The notes below the pieces were generated by a model. That model was not told where the DNA came from. It worked only from the letters and a program-made list of their open reading frames with translations, and searched no databases. From NCBI RefSeq assembly GCF_001043055.1, contig NZ_JYLF01000001.1, positions 372,001 to 436,000 of the forward strand: a stretch of DNA of 64,000 bases. The letters are read 5' to 3'. The position numbers were made by a program, and so were the translations under genes. Of the stretch, positions 48,615 through 57,466 are shown one piece after another. Numbering within the stretch: the first letter of the stretch is position 1; each line of letters starts with the position of its first letter. The stretch comes from Pseudomonas weihenstephanensis (lineage in GTDB: Bacteria; Pseudomonadota; Gammaproteobacteria; Pseudomonadales; Pseudomonadaceae).

Positions 48615-48893
48615 ATGTTTGCAAAATTGCATCAGGCGTTTTGGAAAGCACTGACGCCGGACTTGCTCCCGGACACGAACGTTGCCTCCTCGTTACTCAA
48701 CAACGCCACGTTGGCAGGCTTGGGGGGCGCGGTGAACATCAAATCCGAACAAAAAGTGGCATTGACCCGCGTGCGCGTGGTGTTGCGCGACGGGTCGAAG
48801 CTGGACACGCAAGCGCTGCACAGAGCGGGCGTGCCGGGGGTCATGGTGCTGGCAGACAACGTGGTGCACCTGCTCGTGGGGCTTACACCTTAG
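48615..48893 (+). CDS. EIIB(Glc)-like small protein lacking the phosphocysteine
   Basis: 92 residues, starting 3 bases after the fusion gene. Residues about 34-90 follow the glucose-type IIB pattern: LGGAVNI...VALTRVRVVLRDGSKLD...LHRAGVPGVMVL...VVHLLVG. In active IIB this strand reads xCITRLRV; here A49 occupies the cysteine position. It cannot accept phosphate by the normal route. Perhaps regulatory or a decoy partner. Family is inferred from memory of IIB-Glc. Confidence 0.72.
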   Translation: MFAKLHQAFWKALTPDLLPDTNVASSLLNNATLAGLGGAVNIKSEQKVALTRVRVVLRDGSKLDTQALHRAGVPGVMVLADNVVHLLVGLTP

Positions 48894-48945
48894 GTGCTGC
48901 CGCGGGCTGCAATCTTCGGATGTGCTAAAAAAGCTCGCAGCCAGC
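48891..48945. repeat. REP-like element
   Basis: TAGGTGCTGCCGCGGGCTGC followed by AAGCTCGCAGCC: GGCTGC/GCAGCC arms about 30 bp apart, with the GCTGCCGC core seen elsewhere in the window. It marks the end of the tre locus. Confidence 0.5.
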
Positions 48946-49013
48946 CAGGGTGTTTTCGGCGTGTGGACTGCGGCCCTTCGCCACCCCGGCCTTACTGTTT
49001 CTCAACCGCAGGT

Positions 49014-49057
49014 GTATCGTATTCGCCTTTTGCGGGCCTAAAGCCCGCTTACGATAC
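49014..49057 (+). other. Nested inverted repeat upstream of the multicopper oxidase
   Basis: Outer arms GTATCGTA (49014-49021) and TACGATAC (49050-49057); inner arms GCGGGC (49032-49037) and GCCCGC (49043-49048) around CTAAA. It ends 17 bp before the ATG, so it may be an operator or a 5'-leader structure that affects translation. No T run. Confidence 0.45.
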
Positions 49058-49074
49058 GAGAGGTAGTTGAGCCC

Positions 49075-50451
49075 ATGTCCTTTACCCGTCGACAAATACT
49101 CGGTGGTTTAGCCGGCCTGGTAGTGGTGGGTGTTGGCGCAGGAGGCGCTTCGCGTTACTGGTTGGGCAAAATGGCCGATGCCGAAGCGGGCCACGATTAC
49201 GAACTGATTGCCGCGCCCCTCGACGTGGAACTGGTGCCCGGTCATCAGACCGAGGCGTGGGCCTTTGGCCCTTCGGCACCTGGCACCGAATTGCGGGTGC
49301 GTCAGGGCCAATGGCTGCGGGTACGCTTTATCAACCACCTGCCAGTATCGACCACCATTCACTGGCACGGTATCCGCTTGCCGCTGGAGATGGACGGCGT
49401 GCCTTACGTCTCGCAGTTGCCGGTATTGCCGGGCGAATATTTTGACTACAAGTTCCGCGTGCCAGATGCGGGCAGCTTTTGGTATCACCCGCACGTCAAC
49501 AGCAGCGAAGAGCTGGGCCGTGGGCTGGTCGGGCCGCTGATTGTTGAAGAGCGCGAACCTACCGGCTTTACGCATGAACGCACCTTGAGCATCAAGAACT
49601 GGCATGTGGATGAAGAGGGCGGTTTTATGCCGTTCAGCATCACCCGTGAGGCGGCTCGCGGCGGTACGGCCGGGCGCTTGTCGACGATCAATGGCAGCCA
49701 TGTGCCGACGATTGAGCTGCCCGCAGGGCAGATCACCCGCGTGCGCCTGCTTAATCTCGACAACACCTTGACCTACCGCATCAACATCCCCGGCGTGCAA
49801 GCCAAAATCTACGCGCTGGACGGTAATCCCATCGAGCCAAGGCCGTGGGGCAAGGAATACTGGCTAGGCCCTGGCATGCGCATTTGTCTGGCCATCAAAG
49901 CCCCGGCGGTGGGTGAGGAGCTGTCGTTGCGTGATGGTCCGGTACGCCTGGGCACTTTGCGCTCGGTTGCCAGCAACGACGCCCCCGCCCAATGGCCCCC
50001 TGCGTTGCCCGCCAACCCGATTGCCGAGCCGGACGTGGCCAATGCCGAGAAGATCAACTTCAACTTCGAGTGGGTCGGTTCGGTGTCCGAGGATCTAGGG
50101 CCTGATCAGCCGCCGAGCTTGTGGCAGATCAATGGCATCGCGTGGGACATCAAAGACAAAACCTGTGCTGACCGGCCCATCGCCAAGCTCAAGCTGGGCC
50201 ACAGTTACATCTTCGAATTGAAGAACATGACCCAGTACCAGCACCCGATTCACTTGCATGGCATGAGCTTCAAGGTGCTGGCGTCTAACCGCAAAAAAAT
50301 CATCCCGTACTTCACCGACACCTACCTGCTGGGTAAAAACGAACGTGCCCGCGTAGCGCTGGTGGCGGATAATCCCGGCGTGTGGATGTTCCACTGCCAT
50401 GTGATTGACCACATGGAAACCGGCCTGATGGCCGCTATTGAGGTTTCCTGA
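49075..50451 (+). CDS. Multicopper oxidase, Tat-exported
   Basis: 458 residues. Twin-arginine signal (SFTRRQILGG) at 3-12. Copper motifs HWHG (96-99), WYHPH (136-140), HPIHLHGM and HCHVIDHM near the C-terminus, i.e. T1 plus trinuclear centre. CueO/laccase-like: probably oxidises Cu(I) or metals/phenolics in the periplasm; no Met-rich insert is visible. Ends in a one-base overlap with tadA. Synteny with guaA as recalled from P. aeruginosa. Confidence 0.92.
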   Translation: MSFTRRQILGGLAGLVVVGVGAGGASRYWLGKMADAEAGHDYELIAAPLDVELVPGHQTEAWAFGPSAPGTELRVRQGQWLRVRFINHLPVSTTIHWHGIRLPLEMDGVPYVSQLPVLPGEYFDYKFRVPDAGSFWYHPHVNSSEELGRGLVGPLIVEEREPTGFTHERTLSIKNWHVDEEGGFMPFSITREAARGGTAGRLSTINGSHVPTIELPAGQITRVRLLNLDNTLTYRINIPGVQAKIYALDGNPIEPRPWGKEYWLGPGMRICLAIKAPAVGEELSLRDGPVRLGTLRSVASNDAPAQWPPALPANPIAEPDVANAEKINFNFEWVGSVSEDLGPDQPPSLWQINGIAWDIKDKTCADRPIAKLKLGHSYIFELKNMTQYQHPIHLHGMSFKVLASNRKKIIPYFTDTYLLGKNERARVALVADNPGVWMFHCHVIDHMETGLMAAIEVS

Positions 50452-50942
50452 TGCGACAAGGGCGTCAACCCCAGATCATCGACCGCAGCCGCGATCAAGA
50501 CTATATGCGTGAAGCGCTGGCGCTGGCGGCACAGGGCGCCGCACTGGGTGAAGTGCCGGTGGGTGCAGTGCTGGTGCAAAACGGCGAAATCATCGGGCGC
50601 GGCTTCAACTGCCCGATCAGCGGTCACGACCCCAGCGCCCATGCCGAAATGGTCGCCATTCGTGCGGCGGCGGCGGCGGCCAGCAACTATCGACTGCCCG
50701 GCAGCACGCTGTACGTGACGCTGGAGCCGTGCAGCATGTGTGCCGGTTTGATCGTGCATTCGCGGGTCGCGCGGGTGGTGTACGGTGCATTGGAACCCAA
50801 GGCTGGAATTGTGCAAAGTCAGGGGCAGTTTTTTACCCAGGGCTTTCTCAACCACCGTGTGCTGTTTGAAGGCGGCGTGCTGGCCGAGGAGTGCGGCACA
50901 ATGCTCAGCGAGTTCTTCAAGGCCCGCCGGGCGAAATCCTGA
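50451..50942 (+). CDS. tadA: tRNA-specific adenosine deaminase TadA
   Basis: 163 residues. Zn deaminase motifs H64-A-E66 (PSAHAEM) and C94/C97 (EPCSMC). Converts A34 to inosine in tRNA-Arg(ACG). Starts at the last base of the oxidase stop codon. Confidence 0.93.
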   Translation: MRQGRQPQIIDRSRDQDYMREALALAAQGAALGEVPVGAVLVQNGEIIGRGFNCPISGHDPSAHAEMVAIRAAAAAASNYRLPGSTLYVTLEPCSMCAGLIVHSRVARVVYGALEPKAGIVQSQGQFFTQGFLNHRVLFEGGVLAEECGTMLSEFFKARRAKS

Positions 50943-50948
50943 TCTATC

Positions 50949-51009
50949 GCCGCTGCCCAAGGCTGCGATAAGGGCCGCTGCGCAGCCCATCGCAGCCTCC
51001 GGCAGCGGC
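50949..51009. repeat. REPIN (paired REP elements)
   Basis: GCCGCTGCC...GGCTGCGAT (50949-50969) is mirrored by ATCGCAGCC...GGCAGCGGC (50989-51009), with 19 bp between. A full inverted pair as in REPINs of P. fluorescens. It sits between convergent tadA and cmoB. Confidence 0.8.
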
Positions 51010-51018
51010 TACAGCGGT

Positions 51019-51975
51019 TTATTTTTTGGCCACAATCACTGCGCGCATGGGCGCAGGCAAGCCTTCGATGGTTTTGCTGTGATCGTTGGGGTCAAGGTAG
51101 TCACTCAGCGACTGGAACTTCATCCACTCTGTCGCCCGTTGCTCCTCAACGGTTGTAATGCTTACGTCCACGCAGCGCACATCGCTGAAACCGGCGCGCC
51201 GCAACCAGCGCTCCAGCGCAGCAATCGATGGTAAAAACCATACGTTACGCATTTGCGCGTAGCGGTCCTCGGGCACCAGCACCTGATTCACGTCGCCTTC
51301 AATCACCAGTGTTTCCAACACCAGTTCGCCACCTTTGACCAGGCAATCCTTGAGCGCCAGCAAATGCTCGATCGGGGAGCGGCGGTGGTAGAACACACCC
51401 ATGGAGAACACGGTGTCGAAGCCTTCCAGATTCGGTGGCAAGTCTTCAAACGGGAACGGCAGGTGCCAGGCGGCCTCTTGCTGCAAAAAGCGTTGCACGG
51501 CCTGAAACTGGCAGAAGAACAACCAGTTGGGGTCCACGCCGATCACGCTATGGGCGCCTGCACCGAGCATGCGCCACATGTAGTAACCATTGCCGCAGCC
51601 GACATCCAGGATGCGCTTGCCTTTGAGGTCGATGTGCGGCGCAACCCGTGACCATTTCCAGTCCGAGTGCCATTCGGTGTCGACATGCACCCCGAACAGG
51701 TCAAACGGGCCTTTGCGCCACGGCGACAAGCCCATCAGCGCCTGGCGCATACGCGCACGGGTGTCGTCGTCGCAGTCAGTGTCGAGCGTGAGGCCATTGA
51801 GCAGGTCAATTTCAGTGGGTGTAACGTCAGGCAGCGCATCCAGAGCGCTTTGCCAGCGCTCAAGGTCACCGTGACCTTTCTCCATTTTGGTGTCGAGCTG
51901 AGCTTGCAGGGTGTCGGCCCATTCAGCCAAAGGCGTGCCGGCCAGACGCCGGGCGAGAGGGGAAAGATCAATCAT
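51019..51975 (-). CDS. cmoB: tRNA uridine(34) 5-carboxymethyl-aminomethyl/oxyacetic acid synthase CmoB
   Basis: 318 residues. Long N-terminal region then a SAM-type fold with [15 protein letters not shown] (about 126-140). CmoB transfers the carboxymethyl group of carboxy-SAM (made by CmoA) to 5-hydroxyuridine-34 to give cmo5U. Overlaps cmoA by 4 bases. Confidence 0.94.
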   Translation of the reverse strand: MIDLSPLARRLAGTPLAEWADTLQAQLDTKMEKGHGDLERWQSALDALPDVTPTEIDLLNGLTLDTDCDDDTRARMRQALMGLSPWRKGPFDLFGVHVDTEWHSDWKWSRVAPHIDLKGKRILDVGCGNGYYMWRMLGAGAHSVIGVDPNWLFFCQFQAVQRFLQQEAAWHLPFPFEDLPPNLEGFDTVFSMGVFYHRRSPIEHLLALKDCLVKGGELVLETLVIEGDVNQVLVPEDRYAQMRNVWFLPSIAALERWLRRAGFSDVRCVDVSITTVEEQRATEWMKFQSLSDYLDPNDHSKTIEGLPAPMRAVIVAKK

Positions 51976-52715
51976 GGCAAGGCAATCAACGAGGCAAAGT
52001 TAAGACACTGGAACCACGGCACGACTTTCGAGAACCCGGCCGCCAGCAGGCGTTCGCGATGTTCTTCGAGGCTGTCGGGCTTCATGACGTTTTCGATGGC
52101 GCTGCGCTTTTGTGCGATTTCCAGATCGCTATAGCCGTTGGCGCGCTTGAATGCGATGTGCAAGTCGGTGAGCAGCGCGTGCTCGTCTGCGTCATTGAAG
52201 CGCAGCTTCTCCGAGAGGATCAACGCGCCGCCCGGCAACAGCGCCTGGCGGATACGGCCAAGCAAGGCCAGGCGATCTTGGGGGGCAATGAATTGCAGGG
52301 TGAAGTTGAGCGCAACCACTGAGGCCGGCTCAAAGCGCAGCGCGAGAATATCGCCTTCGATCACGTCGACCGGCAACAACTCCTGAAACATCGAGTTTTG
52401 CCCATTCAAGTATTCGCGGCAGCGCTCGACCATCGCCGCCGAGTTGTCTACGGCAATCACCTTGCACCCTTCACTGCGCACATGCCGGCGTAGCGCCTGA
52501 GTGACTGCACCCAGCGAACAGCCCAGATCGTAGAGCACGCTATCAGGCTGGGCGAACTGTGCAGCGAGCACACCGAGGTTTTCGACAATGGTCGGATAAC
52601 CCGGCACCGAACGTTTGATCATGTCCGGGAACACCCGCACCACGTCTTCGTTAAAGGCGAAGTCCGGCACCTGGGCCAAGGGCTGGGCGAATATACGGTC
52701 GGGTTCTTTGCTCAC
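51972..52715 (-). CDS. cmoA: Carboxy-S-adenosyl-methionine synthase CmoA
   Basis: 247 residues. SAM-binding motif [14 protein letters not shown] near 62-75 and [16 protein letters not shown]. Makes carboxy-SAM from SAM and prephenate for CmoB. ATG preceded by a weak site; operon leader for cmoB. Confidence 0.94.
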   Translation of the reverse strand: MSKEPDRIFAQPLAQVPDFAFNEDVVRVFPDMIKRSVPGYPTIVENLGVLAAQFAQPDSVLYDLGCSLGAVTQALRRHVRSEGCKVIAVDNSAAMVERCREYLNGQNSMFQELLPVDVIEGDILALRFEPASVVALNFTLQFIAPQDRLALLGRIRQALLPGGALILSEKLRFNDADEHALLTDLHIAFKRANGYSDLEIAQKRSAIENVMKPDSLEEHRERLLAAGFSKVVPWFQCLNFASLIALP

Positions 52716-52822
52716 GAGGGTTCCGGCGATGGAAATTTAAAAGGGGCGGCATTTTAGCCAAGTTGGCGCCGGGATGCGCGGTCTGTCTGATAAACCGTTT
52801 GGTGGGGTGGACAGATGCTGAC

Positions 52823-53458
52823 TCAGCGTTTGCTCTGACTCAACGCTGAGGCGGCAATGCCCCATTGCCCGAGCCAGTAACTGAGGATGATTAGATACGG
52901 TGCGGCGCTGAACTTGAACACAAAGCGGTCGATGCCGATCAGGCTGTCCGAGACCACAAACGCCAGTGCCCCGGCTGCCGCCAGCCAGGCCGAACGCGCG
53001 GGGACGGCTGTGCCCAGTCGGGCAAAGGCGCGCCACAGCATGGCGCTGATGGCCAGCGCGTACACGCTGACGGGAATCAACAATTGGCCCAGACCCTGCG
53101 CCGCCATGACGCTGAATAAACTCACGCCCGCCATCAAGGCTAACGTCAGCGGTAACCAGGCGACACGCCGGCAATCGCTCAGGTATGCCTTCAGATATGC
53201 CAAATGGGCCAGCAGAAAGGCACCCAGACCGAACACAAACAGGTCCACCGGCCAGGCCAGCAGAATGTCCCCCAGCAGTGAAAACAACAGGCCAAGACTG
53301 ATCCAGCGCCTGTACAGGCTGGGCGGTGCATCTTGCAGCCAGCCGAGCAAGGCCAGCACCGGCAGCGGTTTGCTCAGTAAACACAGCAGCGTGGACTGCA
53401 TGTTCACACCGTACAGATAGGCGGCGGCGCCCATAACCGCGAGGATCAGCCAAGGCAT
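52823..53458 (-). CDS. YhhN-family (lysoplasmalogenase-like) membrane protein
   Basis: 211 residues, about eight hydrophobic helices. Family traits: SKPLPVLALL, LLFSLLGDILLA, FLLAHLAYLKAYL and the C-terminal VVSDSLIGIDRF. Mammalian TMEM86 homologues hydrolyse lysoplasmalogens; the bacterial substrate is unclear. One base after the inhibitor gene, so likely co-transcribed. Confidence 0.85.
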   Translation of the reverse strand: MPWLILAVMGAAAYLYGVNMQSTLLCLLSKPLPVLALLGWLQDAPPSLYRRWISLGLLFSLLGDILLAWPVDLFVFGLGAFLLAHLAYLKAYLSDCRRVAWLPLTLALMAGVSLFSVMAAQGLGQLLIPVSVYALAISAMLWRAFARLGTAVPARSAWLAAAGALAFVVSDSLIGIDRFVFKFSAAPYLIILSYWLGQWGIAASALSQSKR

Positions 53459-53459
53459 G

Positions 53460-53852
53460 TCATTTCACCGTGATAGCGCAATCAAACACCTGTGCAGGCT
53501 CGGCTTCAGGTTCCCACGGTTGCTGATAGGTCAGGCGCAAGCGCCCGGAGCCTGCGGCAAATGCCTGAAAGCGCCAGGTGGATTGCCCGCCGCTACCGAG
53601 TAGCTGGCCACTGTCGACGCTTTTGTAGACTTCAGGGCTGAGGCTGCGTAACACGCCGCCGGCGGAGTCCTGAATCGCCCAGCGATAGCCGGTGGTGGGG
53701 TTGCTGGGCAAGGTCAGGGTCAAGTTTTGCCCGGTGTGCAATTGCATCGGGCAGTCACTTTGTTCTTCAACGATCACGTTGTGTGCCGGTTGCTGGGCGC
53801 AAGCCGTCAGCAGCGTGAGGCCGAACAAGGGAATGAGGCGCGCGAGGGACAT
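53460..53852 (-). CDS. Chagasin-family (I42) cysteine-peptidase inhibitor, lipoprotein
   Basis: 130 residues. Lipobox ends at C18 (LLTAC). Chagasin loops are visible: NPTTGYRW (51-58), GSGGQSTW (86-93) and QPWE (111-114). It probably protects the cell from host or prey cysteine proteases or its own. In P. aeruginosa the homologue (PA0778, as recalled) precedes asrA, and here the Lon-type gene is also close by. Confidence 0.87.
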   Translation of the reverse strand: MSLARLIPLFGLTLLTACAQQPAHNVIVEEQSDCPMQLHTGQNLTLTLPSNPTTGYRWAIQDSAGGVLRSLSPEVYKSVDSGQLLGSGGQSTWRFQAFAAGSGRLRLTYQQPWEPEAEPAQVFDCAITVK

Positions 53853-53944
53853 TGAAGGCTCCGGTCAGACAATAACAAGCGCGCAGCATAACCCATGCAA
53901 GGTGTTGCACCACGCCGCGCGGTTAAAGTCGTGCGCGGCCCTCA

Positions 53945-54442
53945 CTAACTGAACGATGCGTGGGGTGGGGTGATGATGAAGTCACCGCATATTTCGAAAG
54001 TCGCGTCGTTGTGGTCACGGCCATCAAAGGTAAACAAACGCGCGCTGTAGCAACTTTCGACCACACTCAATTGCAGGCTGCCGATCTCTGCCTGAATCAA
54101 GTAGTAGACATGCTCGCCGTTCAGTTCGACGCACTCTGTGTATGTCATGTCGTGCACATGCCCAAAATTGCCGCGTGCAAACGGGTAAATACCGGTCTGG
54201 ATATTGATGTCGAGGGTGAATGCTAGGGAGCGATAGCCTATAGACCCAAAGTCACCCATGTCAGCCGTAATGACGATTTTCTTTTGGCTACTGGCAAAGG
54301 TCATTTCATGGGAGTCGAACAAGGCCCTGTCCAGAACCTCGGCTTTGAGCTCACCGCTGGTTCTTGGATTGAATGAAGGGCTGCCCAAAAACTTCTGACA
54401 GATAACCGCTGGATTTCCATATGTAGGGTGATGCAGTGCCAT
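53945..54442 (-). CDS. Hypothetical protein, unrecognised
   Basis: 165 residues, no signal peptide or membrane helix. Residues about 25-160 look like alternating beta strands (KKIVITADMGDFG, RSLAFTLDINIQTG, HVYYLIQAEIGSLQLSVVESCYSARLFTF), suggesting a beta-sandwich. Not a family I recognise. Codon use is less biased to G/C-ending codons than flanking genes. GAGAA precedes the ATG. Stand-alone between the inhibitor and Lon genes. Confidence 0.55.
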   Translation of the reverse strand: MALHHPTYGNPAVICQKFLGSPSFNPRTSGELKAEVLDRALFDSHEMTFASSQKKIVITADMGDFGSIGYRSLAFTLDINIQTGIYPFARGNFGHVHDMTYTECVELNGEHVYYLIQAEIGSLQLSVVESCYSARLFTFDGRDHNDATFEICGDFIITPPHASFS

Positions 54443-54545
54443 GATCGTTTCTCGACGCAGTTTTAACAGGCTTGAGGCTATTAGCGTCGGGAATAGGGCA
54501 GGTGTCTACTGACAACATTGACAGTGTGGGGTGAACGGCTTGAAC

Positions 54546-54585
54546 CGCGGGACAAGATACGAGGTGTAGCGCATCGTGTCCCGCG
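54546..54585. other. Hairpin downstream of the Lon-type gene
   Basis: CGCGGGACA (54546-54554) pairs with TGTCCCGCG (54577-54585); CGA/TCG extends the stem after a 5-base bulge. No T run on the minus strand, so at best a weak 3'-end structure for the Lon message. Confidence 0.45.
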
Positions 54586-54608
54586 ACGTGCGGCGTTAGT
54601 TCAGGCGG

Positions 54609-57038
54609 TTAAAACAACACGTTTGCCACGTCGCTAAAGCGCTTGGCAAAGTGGGCGGTAATGCCTTCTTTCAAGTAGTCCGGCAACTCTTCAAAGTGAC
54701 CACGGTTGGCGTCAGGCAGGATCAACTCGTGAATTTTTTGCCGGCGTGCCGCAATGACTTTTTCACGCACACCCCCAATCGGCAGCACATGCCCGGTCAA
54801 GGTCAACTCGCCGGTCATGGCGATGCCTTTTTTGGGCGCTTGATTGCGAGCCAGGGACAGCAGGGCGCTGGCCATTGTCACGCCAGCACTGGGGCCGTCT
54901 TTGGGCGTGGCCCCTTCTGGCACATGCAAATGCACAAAGGCCTCATCGAAGAACTTGGGATCGCCGCCGAATTGCTTAAGGTTGGCGCTGATGTAGCTGT
55001 AAGCAATTTCAGCTGACTCCTTCATCACATCGCCCAATTGCCCGGTCAGCTTGAACCCGCGGTTGAGCGTGTGAATACGCGTGGCTTCAATCGGTAACGT
55101 GGCCCCGCCCATGCTGGTCCAGGCCAGCCCGGTGATGACACCCGTGCCGCTGATCACTTGCTCGTTACGGAACACCGGCATGCCCAGTGACGCTTCGAGG
55201 TCTTTTGGACCTATCTTGATCACCGCTTTGGGATCATCCAGCAACTTGACCACGGCTTTGCGCACCAGTTTGCCCAGCTGTTTTTCCAGCTGACGCACGC
55301 CGGCTTCGCGGGCGTAACCGTCGATCACGGCGCGCAGTGCGCTGTCACTGATACTCAGGCTGCCTTTAGACACACCCGCCTTTTCAAGCTGTTTTGGCCA
55401 CAAATGACGCTTGGCAATCGCGACCTTTTCTTCGGTGATGTAACCCGACAGGCGTATGACTTCCATGCGGTCGAGCAACGGGCCGGGGATTGAGTCCAGC
55501 GTATTGGCCGTGCACACAAACAGCACCTTGGACAGGTCCAGCCGCAGGTCCAGGTAGTGATCGAGGAAATCGACGTTTTGCTCCGGGTCCAGGGTCTCAA
55601 GCAAGGCCGAGGCGGGGTCGCCCTGAAAACTTTGGCCCATCTTGTCGATCTCATCGAGCATGATCACCGGGTTCATCACCTCAACGTCCTTGAGCGCCTG
55701 CACCAGCTTGCCCGGTTGGGCACCGATGTAGGTGCGACGGTGGCCCTTGATCTCGGCTTCGTCGCGCATACCGCCCACGCTGAAACGGTAGAACGGGCGC
55801 CCCAGCGACTCGGCAATCGACTTGCCGACGCTGGTCTTGCCCACACCCGGCGGGCCGACCAGCAGCACAATCGAACCACTGACCGAGCCTTTGTAAGCGC
55901 CAACGGCGAGAAATTCGAGGATGCGATTTTTGATGTCATCCAGCCCCGCATGGTGCGCGTCGAGCACTTTACGCGCGTGCTTGAGGTCGAGTTTGTCTTT
56001 ACCGAACACGCCCCACGGCACCGACGAAGCCCAGTCCAGATAGTTACGAGTGACCGCGTATTCCGGCGATCCGGTTTCCAGAATCGACAGCTTGTTCAGT
56101 TCTTCGTCGATGCGCTTTTGCGCTTGCACCGGCAGGTTTTTGCCTTCAAGGCGTTGCTTGAATTGCTCGATGTCTGCGCTGCGATCGTCCTTGGTCAGCC
56201 CCAACTCTTGCTGAATGACCTTGAGTTGCTCCTTAAGGAAGAACTCGCGCTGATGTTCGCCAATTTTGAGATTGACCTCGGCCGAGATCTCTTTTTGCAG
56301 CCGTGCCACTTCGACTTCTTTGCGCAGCATCGGCAGCACTTTTTCCATGCGCTTGAGCATGGGCACGCAGTCGAGCACTTCTTGCAGCTCGTTACCGGTG
56401 GCCGAGGTCAGCGCTGCGGCAAAATCGGTCAGCGGCGAAGGATCATTAGGGCTGAAGCGATTGAGGTAGTTTTTCAGCTCTTCGCTGTACAGCGGGTTGA
56501 GCGGCAGCAGTTCTTTGATCGCATTGATCAGCGCCATGCCATACGCCTTCACCTCATCGGTGGGCTCTTTGGGCTGCTGCGGGTATTCAACCTCCACCAG
56601 ATACGGCGGGCGGTGATGTTTGAGCCACATGCTGATGCGCACGCGGGTCAGGCCTTGGGCCACGAACTGCAATTTGCCGTTTTCGCGGCTGGCGTGATGC
56701 ACTTTTACCAGCGTGCCGTATTCAGGAAGGCTGTCGGTGTCGAAATGGCGAGGATCATCGGGCGGGGTGTCGACAAAAAACAGTGCCAGCGAGTGGTGAG
56801 GTGATTTGCTGACCAGTTCGAGGGTTTCGGCCCACGGCTCTTCATTGACGATGACCGGCAGCACTTGCGCCGGGAAGAACGGCCGATTATGGATCGGGAT
56901 GATGTACACCTTGTCCGGCAGATTCTGTTCTGGCAACGCCAATTCAGTCCCTGCCGAGTGAGGTTGATGTTCGCTGTGCGGGTGTTCTATGTCGGTGTAT
57001 TCAGTGCTGTTATCCGGGAAATCTTGCTGGTCGCTCAT
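54609..57038 (-). CDS. lon: ATP-dependent Lon-type protease (AsrA-like)
   Basis: 809 residues from ATG 57038 (MSDQQDFPDNS). N-terminal LON substrate domain (about 45-240), coiled coil, AAA+ ATPase with Walker A GPPGVGKTSVGKS, and C-terminal peptidase with catalytic Ser in PKDGPSAGV and Lys in VREKVIAARR. It is not next to clpX-hupB as the main Lon is, and its neighbour is a chagasin inhibitor gene, as for P. aeruginosa AsrA (PA0779), which modulates the aminoglycoside/heat-shock response. A sigma-32-like promoter precedes it. Confidence 0.92.
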   Translation of the reverse strand: MSDQQDFPDNSTEYTDIEHPHSEHQPHSAGTELALPEQNLPDKVYIIPIHNRPFFPAQVLPVIVNEEPWAETLELVSKSPHHSLALFFVDTPPDDPRHFDTDSLPEYGTLVKVHHASRENGKLQFVAQGLTRVRISMWLKHHRPPYLVEVEYPQQPKEPTDEVKAYGMALINAIKELLPLNPLYSEELKNYLNRFSPNDPSPLTDFAAALTSATGNELQEVLDCVPMLKRMEKVLPMLRKEVEVARLQKEISAEVNLKIGEHQREFFLKEQLKVIQQELGLTKDDRSADIEQFKQRLEGKNLPVQAQKRIDEELNKLSILETGSPEYAVTRNYLDWASSVPWGVFGKDKLDLKHARKVLDAHHAGLDDIKNRILEFLAVGAYKGSVSGSIVLLVGPPGVGKTSVGKSIAESLGRPFYRFSVGGMRDEAEIKGHRRTYIGAQPGKLVQALKDVEVMNPVIMLDEIDKMGQSFQGDPASALLETLDPEQNVDFLDHYLDLRLDLSKVLFVCTANTLDSIPGPLLDRMEVIRLSGYITEEKVAIAKRHLWPKQLEKAGVSKGSLSISDSALRAVIDGYAREAGVRQLEKQLGKLVRKAVVKLLDDPKAVIKIGPKDLEASLGMPVFRNEQVISGTGVITGLAWTSMGGATLPIEATRIHTLNRGFKLTGQLGDVMKESAEIAYSYISANLKQFGGDPKFFDEAFVHLHVPEGATPKDGPSAGVTMASALLSLARNQAPKKGIAMTGELTLTGHVLPIGGVREKVIAARRQKIHELILPDANRGHFEELPDYLKEGITAHFAKRFSDVANVLF

Positions 57039-57068
57039 GGGGCACCTGCGCAATGGGGTATGAGGGTT

Positions 57069-57096
57069 AGATGGGGCGCGGTGTCAGTGGTTTCAA
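57069..57096 (-). promoter_or_regulatory. Sigma-32-type heat-shock promoter of the Lon-type gene
   Basis: Minus strand: TTGAAA (57096-57091), 14 bp, CCCCATCT (57076-57069). Both boxes match the RpoH consensus CTTGAAA-N(11-16)-CCCCATnT. About 30 bp upstream of the ATG. Confidence 0.8.
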
Positions 57097-57118
57097 TGGC
57101 GAAACGTTTTTCATCCTC

Positions 57119-57150
57119 TAGCCGCTGCCGAAGACTGCGCGGGGTAGCGT
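57119..57150. repeat. REP element
   Basis: TAGCCGCTGCCGAAGACTGC GCGG matches the REP head seen at 29.4 kb. It lies in the 428-bp gap between the divergent Lon and EAL genes; the rest of this gap contains the sigma-32 promoter and otherwise no clear feature. Confidence 0.6.
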
Positions 57151-57466
57151 AGTCGAGCGCAGGGTTTGCGGTTCAAGAGGCCTGTGTTCAAGCCTGTGGC
57201 GAGTGTCAGGGCAGGCCCTTGTCTCATTGATAAAATCTTCCCCGAAGTGCCCGCTCGCTAGGCCTTTGTCGCCAACAACTTGACGGTGGACGGCCCTGAT
57301 TTATTAGGCGATCTTCTCTCTTGCAGCAGTTACGATTGATAACAATAAAAAGGGAATGGAAAGCCTTGCGACAGGCTTTTCTGACGATGCAGAGGGAGCG
57401 GCGTATGCCTCAGGACATAACCTCAGAGTGGGTAGTGGCATTGACTCAGTGGATCGAGGAGGCAGC

